Part shown: piece after piece, positions 6,500 to 10,019 of the stretch
Layout of the letters: each line of letters starts with the position of its first letter
How positions within the stretch are numbered: the stretch's first letter is position 1
Notes under the pieces: generated by a model
The model's input: only the letters and a program-made list of their open reading frames with translations
Databases searched by the model: none
Told to the model about the DNA's origin: nothing
Made by a program: the position numbers and the translations under genes
Assembly: GCA_034430275.1 (NCBI GenBank)
Contig: DAOUEW010000002.1
Location: forward strand, 1 to 10,019
Direction: 5' to 3'
Source: JAUVXJ01 sp034430275
GTDB taxonomy: Bacteria > Chloroflexota > Anaerolineae > UBA7937 > B3-Chlor
Length of the DNA stretch: 10,019 bases

Positions 6500-7205
6500 A
6501 GGCGAAGGGTTGACCAAGCATTTCGGGGGTTTGGCCGCGGTATCACGCGTTGACTTCAGCGTGGAAGAGGGTGAAATCGTCGGTCTGATCGGCCCCAATG
6601 GAGCTGGCAAGACTACGCTGTTCAACCTGATCTCGGGGGCCCTTGTTCCTAAGGAGGGGACCGTAAGATTCCAGGACCGGAAGATCAACGGCCTGAAGCC
6701 GCATCGGATATGCAGGATGGGGTTAGCCCGAACCTTTCAGTCCGTCAAGGTCTTCCCCAATATGCCGGTCTTTGAGAATGTCCTGCTGGGATCACTCTTC
6801 GGCACGTCAGGCGGCATGTCCTCAGCGGATGCCGCCGGGGAGGCTGAGAAGGCACTTGAGTTCGTGGGACTGTCAGCCTTGAGCTCGATCCCGGCTAAAG
6901 ACTTGACCTTGGCTAACCAGAAGCGAGTTGAGGTGGCCTCGGCGTTGGCCACCCAGCCAGAACTCCTGCTGCTGGATGAGATGATGGCGGGGTTGAATGC
7001 CACCGAAGTAGCAGAGGCGATGGAGTTGGCGGGCAGGATCCACGATCGGGGCATCACCGTTTTCATGATCGAGCACGTCATGAGAGCCATCATGAACGTG
7101 TGTGACCGCATTATGGTCCTCCATCATGGTGAGAAGATCGCCGAAGGGACGCCGCAGGAGATTGCCGCCAGCAAGACAGTCATCGAGGTGTATCTAGGGG
7201 AGTAG
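6486..7205 (+). CDS. livG: branched-chain amino acid ABC transporter ATPase LivG
   Basis: A 239-residue cytoplasmic ATPase that drives the importer together with LivF. Walker A is GPNGAGKT (36-43), Q-loop Gln at ARTFQS (Q85), Walker B LLLLDE (160-165) and H-loop H197. The ABC signature is degenerate: where LSGGQ or LSYGQ is expected it reads LTLANQKR (140-147), and the residues after Walker B are MMAG in place of PxAG. I recall similar LTLxxxKR/DExMAGL versions in one LivG subgroup, so this is probably inherited and not damage. ATG 6486 lies inside the end of livM, with AAGGGGG upstream. The gene ends 4 nt before livF. Confidence 0.93.
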   Translation: MPILEGEGLTKHFGGLAAVSRVDFSVEEGEIVGLIGPNGAGKTTLFNLISGALVPKEGTVRFQDRKINGLKPHRICRMGLARTFQSVKVFPNMPVFENVLLGSLFGTSGGMSSADAAGEAEKALEFVGLSALSSIPAKDLTLANQKRVEVASALATQPELLLLDEMMAGLNATEVAEAMELAGRIHDRGITVFMIEHVMRAIMNVCDRIMVLHHGEKIAEGTPQEIAASKTVIEVYLGE

Positions 7206-7209
7206 GCTC

Positions 7210-7914
7210 ATGCTTGAAGTTAGCAACGTGGACACTTTCTATGGCAAGTCTCAGGCCTTGTGGGACGTTTCCCTCAGAGTCGACGAGGGAGAGATCGTCG
7301 CCCTGGTGGGAGCGAACGGGGCCGGCAAAACGACGCTGCTCAACACTGTATGCGGTGTACTGCGCCCAGCTTCGGGCAGCGTGGAGTACCTTGGCCAGCG
7401 GATTGATAGGCTGGCGCCCCACTCCATCGTGGCACTGGGCATTTCTCAAGTACCCGAGGGAAGAAAGCTCTTCACGCAGATGTCGGTGGCTGAGAACCTG
7501 GAGATGGGCGCGTACTCTACTGAAGCCTGGCAGTGCCGAGGCGATACCCTCCGCCAGGTGTGTGAGATGTTCCCCACGCTGCAGGAGAGGCAGGGGCAGT
7601 TGGCCAAGACTCTGAGCGGCGGCGAACAGCAGATGGTGGCCATGGGCCGAGGGTTGATGTCCAGGCCCAAGCTATGCTTGTTTGATGAGCCCTCATACGG
7701 CTTGGCGCCTCTTCTGGTGAAAGAGATCTTCCGTATCATTCAGGGACTCCGTGACCAGGGGGTAACCATCTTGCTGGTTGAGCAGAACGTCCGACAAAGC
7801 CTGGAGATCGCCGATCGGGCCTACGTTCTTGAGAGCGGGAGAATCGCTCTAGAGGGCAGTTGCGAAGAGCTTCTGCAGAAGGACCTGATCAAGAAGGCCT
7901 ATCTGGGCCTATAA
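7210..7914 (+). CDS. livF: branched-chain amino acid ABC transporter ATPase LivF
   Basis: A 234-residue second ATPase of the importer. Walker A GANGAGKTT (34-42), Q-loop QVPEGRKLF (80-88), intact signature LSGGEQQ (135-141), Walker B LCLFDE (155-160), then PSYGLAPLLV and VEQNVRQ (190-196), where Gln replaces the usual H-loop His as is normal for LivF. Its intact signature contrasts with the degenerate one in LivG. ATG 7210 has GGGGAG about 7 nt upstream, overlapping the end of livG. It is the last gene of the operon; the next genes are on the opposite strand. Confidence 0.95.
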   Translation: MLEVSNVDTFYGKSQALWDVSLRVDEGEIVALVGANGAGKTTLLNTVCGVLRPASGSVEYLGQRIDRLAPHSIVALGISQVPEGRKLFTQMSVAENLEMGAYSTEAWQCRGDTLRQVCEMFPTLQERQGQLAKTLSGGEQQMVAMGRGLMSRPKLCLFDEPSYGLAPLLVKEIFRIIQGLRDQGVTILLVEQNVRQSLEIADRAYVLESGRIALEGSCEELLQKDLIKKAYLGL

Positions 7915-7946
7915 CCCAACAGCTCAGGCCTCTCAGGACGAGCCCG

Positions 7947-7971
7947 CTGGTTCCGTCGCGGCGCGAGCCAG
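7947..7971 (+). terminator. weak hairpin after the importer operon
   Basis: CTGGTTC (7947-7953) pairs with GAGCCAG (7965-7971), including one G-U pair, around an 11-nt GC-rich loop, 33 nt after the livF stop. No T-run follows, so this is a weak candidate for ending the operon transcript at the convergent boundary. Confidence 0.2.
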
Positions 7972-7981
7972 AATCAGAGAC

Positions 7982-8224
7982 CTACAGTGCTGACCAGGTG
8001 ACTGATCTCATCGGCAAGTAGCCAGTCCGTGTCGCCTCATTCGCCCATTCGAGTCGTCGCAACTCTATGCGGGCAACCCCCAAGACCGCCCGAGCCCTGT
8101 CGTTCTCACCCTTTTCGTCCAGCACGAATGCACAACGCGGGTCGGTTCCACAAACCCCGGGGCTCCTTGCCGGTACCTCCTCCAGAATAGATCCCAACAG
8201 ACAGGCGCCGAAGGCTACACGCAT
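7982..8224 (-). CDS. doubtful small ORF downstream of dsrC
   Basis: An 80-residue frame whose ATG (8222-8224) lies inside the end of dsrC, overlapping it by 10 nt; no ribosome site is visible. The middle of the product looks protein-like (DPRCAFVLDEKGENDRARAV, then RIELRRLEWANE), but the end becomes less convincing. A second frame just downstream (7974-8036) reads GDTDWLLADEISHLVSTVGL and then stops, as if the true C-terminus continued there after a frameshift near 8036-8045. It may be a real small gene, a decayed gene, or chance. The family is not recognised; a loose likeness of RRLEWANE to the end of MvhD-type proteins is not enough to name it. Confidence 0.25.
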   Translation of the reverse strand: MRVAFGACLLGSILEEVPARSPGVCGTDPRCAFVLDEKGENDRARAVLGVARIELRRLEWANEATRTGYLPMRSVTWSAL

Positions 8225-8532
8225 CCCGTTGGCTTGGGTATTCCCGCCCACTTGCACGCGGAGTTCGCAGGTCCATTCGGAAAGAGTTCGTAGATGCGGC
8301 TCAGACTCATACCCGTCTCTCTTCTGAGCTTCCTCACCATCGGACAGATCTCGTTCTCCAGGTAGTAGCTTCTCAGGTAGTTGAGGACCTTCCAGTGCTC
8401 GTCTGACAGTTCGGTCACACCTTCCATCGCAGCGAGCGCCTTGGCGACGGACTCGTTCCATCTGCCAGGCTCCTGCAAGAAGCCATTCTCGTCAACTTCG
8501 TACGTATCGCCAGCCAGTTCGATTTGCCCCAT
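8215..8532 (-). CDS. dsrC: DsrC/TusE family sulfur carrier protein
   Basis: A 105-residue small cytoplasmic protein of the DsrC/TusE/RspA family, which carries sulfur or redox equivalents on a flexible C-terminal arm. It begins GQIELAGDTYEVDENGFLQE, has the central PMVRKLRRETGMSLSRIYELF stretch of the family (about 64-84), and ends with CKWAGIPKPTGCV. Both arm cysteines are present, C93 and the penultimate C104 in the C-X10-C spacing of true DsrC; TusE proteins usually keep only the last. In sulfate reducers DsrC trisulfide is reduced by DsrMKJOP, and a DsrK-like gene lies directly upstream here. ATG 8532 has AGGAGG 9 nt before it. The frame stays open upstream, with an alternative ATG at 8703. 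No dsrAB is seen. Confidence 0.93.
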   Translation of the reverse strand: MGQIELAGDTYEVDENGFLQEPGRWNESVAKALAAMEGVTELSDEHWKVLNYLRSYYLENEICPMVRKLRRETGMSLSRIYELFPNGPANSACKWAGIPKPTGCV

Positions 8533-8582
8533 GAGAACCAACCTCCTCTGAAGCATCCGTCGTTTGTAGTTCCACCGTCGTA

Positions 8583-8644
8583 GGCCCCGGCAGTGCTGCC
8601 GGACCTGGTCCGAAACCGAAGCGGTCACTAATCGCTTCGGTTCG
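8583..8644 (-). promoter_or_regulatory. two strong hairpins between the dsrK-like gene and dsrC
   Basis: In the 205-nt gap, AACCGAAGCG (8614-8623) is perfectly complementary to 8633-8642 across a 9-nt loop, and the stem reaches 12 pairs with one bulged A (8611-8644). Next to it, CCGGCAG (8587-8593) pairs with CTGCCGG (8596-8602) across only 2 nt. No T-run follows either. They may act as RNA processing or stabilising structures that let dsrC be expressed at a different level from the upstream gene, or they may be small intergenic repeats. Confidence 0.5.
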
Positions 8645-8737
8645 CAAGCTGGACACCCGGAGCGATAATCCCCCCAAGAACACTGCTCGCAGAAACCCAG
8701 CATGGGTGAAGAGCTGCTGTGAACCTCTGGTATGTGC

Positions 8738-10018
8738 TCAGTAGTACTCCTCCCACGTGATGAAAGGCTCCTCAAGATCAACCATGGCATTGACGATCAA
8801 CTCGGCAAGGCCGCCGAAGAACAGGCCAGATCTCTCCCGCGCTCCATAGTAGGTGAACATGTCACGAAACTGGATCTTGCAGTTGAGGCACGGCGCGCAT
8901 ACGTATTTCTTGACCTCCGGACCGGGCTGGTCACTGAAGGCGTCGAGGATTTGTTTGAACTTCATCCTTCCCGCAACATTCACCTTCCAGTCCGTGAAGT
9001 TGTACTGCGACATCAGCGCCAATCCGCCCCCGCCACCACAGCAGTAGTTGTCCACTCCGTGAGGCGTCATCTCCCGGAACTGAGGACACAGATAGCGAAG
9101 AATCCTTCTCTGCGGCTCGACGATGCCGAGGTTCCTAACCATGTTGCAGGGATCGTGGAGAGTCACCGGAAAATCGTTCTTCGAAGGATCAAACTTGATC
9201 TTGCCGCTGAAGACTAGGTTCTCTAGGAAAGCCATCACGCTCTCCCTTGGTATGCTCAGGTCCCCCGTAAGAAACCTATCCGCTACCGTCACAAAAGCCT
9301 TGTGTTGATGGCCGCACTCTCCCAAGACGATCTTCTTGGTCTTCAGCTTCTTGGCGATCTGAGCGTGCCTGATGGCGATTCTGGCGAGTTGGATATCGTC
9401 GTAGAAGAGACCATAGTTGACGCCATCGTATCCAGGTGCTTCCGAGGAGAGGGTCCAACTGATGCCGGCTGCATTGAACAAGATGGCGAAGGCGGCTGCA
9501 TTTTCAGGCCAGGAGAGGATATCACCAGCGCTGTGCATTAAGAGGACATCAGCCCCTTCTCCGTCCCACGGTGTCGACACCTCCACACCGGTGACCTCGC
9601 TGAAATCCTGATCAATGAACTCGACGTTGTCCTTGGCGACGTGTGGCTTCATGCCAGTGGGAGAGCCCACCTCGAGCTGGAGCACAGTGCCCTTCTCGTG
9701 GAGCTCTCTCGGACCCCAGCCTAGCTCCTGGCTGAAGAGCTTGCGTAACTCCCGGGTGATTAGCGCGTTGTCAACGCCCATGGGGCAAGCCTGGGCACAG
9801 CGGCGGCAGAGAGTACATCGATAACTCAACTCATACAACCTGGTGATGGTGGTCCAGTTGAGATCGACGTCACCCTTCCCCAGCCTGGCACGGAGCTTTC
9901 CGCCGGGCTTCACGTACTTATCAACAAGACGCCTCAGAATCTCGGAACGATAAGTTGGACGATAGAGATCATTCTTGCCGCTACCGAGGTAGATGGGGCA
10001 GGCATCAATGCACGTCTG
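8738..10018 (-). CDS. DsrK/HdrD-like iron-sulfur oxidoreductase, N-terminus cut
   Basis: The frame runs off the right edge; 426 codons are visible. The GTG at 9913 is internal, because coding sequence continues above it with QTCIDACPIYLGSG. Two 4Fe-4S ferredoxin motifs are seen: the end of one (C3, C7) and CTLCRRCAQACP (C68, C71, C74, C78). Then follow two CCG-type domains. The first is degenerate, with MHSAGD and GYDGVNYG where cysteines would lie and only GECGH (C235) left, as in DsrK. The second is complete: HDPCN (C291), NYCCGGGGG (C326, C327) and CAPCLNC (C374, C377, C380), the site for the noncubane-type cluster that acts on disulfides. This pattern fits DsrK/HmeD/TmcB better than methanogen HdrD. 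It likely passes electrons from a membrane partner, expected outside the window, to DsrC encoded 205 nt downstream. Confidence 0.88.
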   Translation of the reverse strand, partial: QTCIDACPIYLGSGKNDLYRPTYRSEILRRLVDKYVKPGGKLRARLGKGDVDLNWTTITRLYELSYRCTLCRRCAQACPMGVDNALITRELRKLFSQELGWGPRELHEKGTVLQLEVGSPTGMKPHVAKDNVEFIDQDFSEVTGVEVSTPWDGEGADVLLMHSAGDILSWPENAAAFAILFNAAGISWTLSSEAPGYDGVNYGLFYDDIQLARIAIRHAQIAKKLKTKKIVLGECGHQHKAFVTVADRFLTGDLSIPRESVMAFLENLVFSGKIKFDPSKNDFPVTLHDPCNMVRNLGIVEPQRRILRYLCPQFREMTPHGVDNYCCGGGGGLALMSQYNFTDWKVNVAGRMKFKQILDAFSDQPGPEVKKYVCAPCLNCKIQFRDMFTYYGARERSGLFFGGLAELIVNAMVDLEEPFITWEEYY

Positions 10019-10019
10019 G

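Noticed and set aside
9911..9913. GTG as the start of the DsrK-like protein
   Set aside because: The same frame continues upstream to the window edge and encodes CIDACPIY, part of a ferredoxin motif, so the GTG is an internal Val.
1..10019. CRISPR arrays, tRNA genes, phage or full insertion sequence genes
   Set aside because: No regular spaced repeats, no cloverleaf-like sequence and no transposase or integrase motifs were seen on either strand.

Overview
The window suggests an uncultured anaerobic bacterium, possibly Chloroflexota (for example Dehalococcoidia or Anaerolineae). This rests on moderately high GC, on a lipoprotein whose lipobox cysteine is followed by a Thr/Pro/Ala-rich linker (a style common in Chloroflexota), and on a DsrK/HdrD-like protein next to DsrC. 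It is an inference from gene style, not a phylogenetic result.

Layout. (1) 2-292, plus: the C-terminal end of a ComEC/Rec2-type metallo-beta-lactamase-fold protein, cut by the window edge. (2) 293-585: no clear gene, but a coding-like minus-strand fragment without a start codon lies at 467-601. (3) 586-2136, minus: an AMP-forming acyl-CoA synthetase. (4) 2336-2421: two back-to-back sigma70-type promoters. One fires left into the synthetase gene. The other fires right into a gene-poor leader of about 700 nt. (5) 3147-7914, plus: a complete five-gene branched-chain amino acid (HAAT/Liv) type ABC importer, in the order lipoprotein binding protein, LivH, LivM, LivG, LivF. An 86-bp element with perfect 16-bp inverted ends separates the binding protein gene from livH. 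(6) 7915-8214: mostly intergenic, with a doubtful small minus-strand ORF. (7) 8215-10018, minus: dsrC with both redox cysteines, preceded by a DsrK/HdrD-type iron-sulfur protein whose N-terminus is cut by the right edge.

How the parts may work together. The importer and the divergent acyl-CoA ligase form a plausible uptake-and-activation unit for a carboxylic acid. The binding protein and ligase families both include members acting on aromatic or branched acids, but the substrate cannot be read here. The right-hand block is a thiol/disulfide electron-transfer module: a membrane-complex-type DsrK-like subunit and its likely partner DsrC. No dsrAB is in the window, so sulfite reduction is not implied by this sequence alone.

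Most of the window is known families. The parts worth a second look are the divergent promoter/operator region with its long leader, three Shine-Dalgarno/ATG units spaced exactly 57 nt apart in front of the binding protein gene (the first being ATG-TGA), the MITE-like element, the hairpins and Cys-rich reading frame between the dsrK-like gene and dsrC, and two coding-like fragments next to complete genes.
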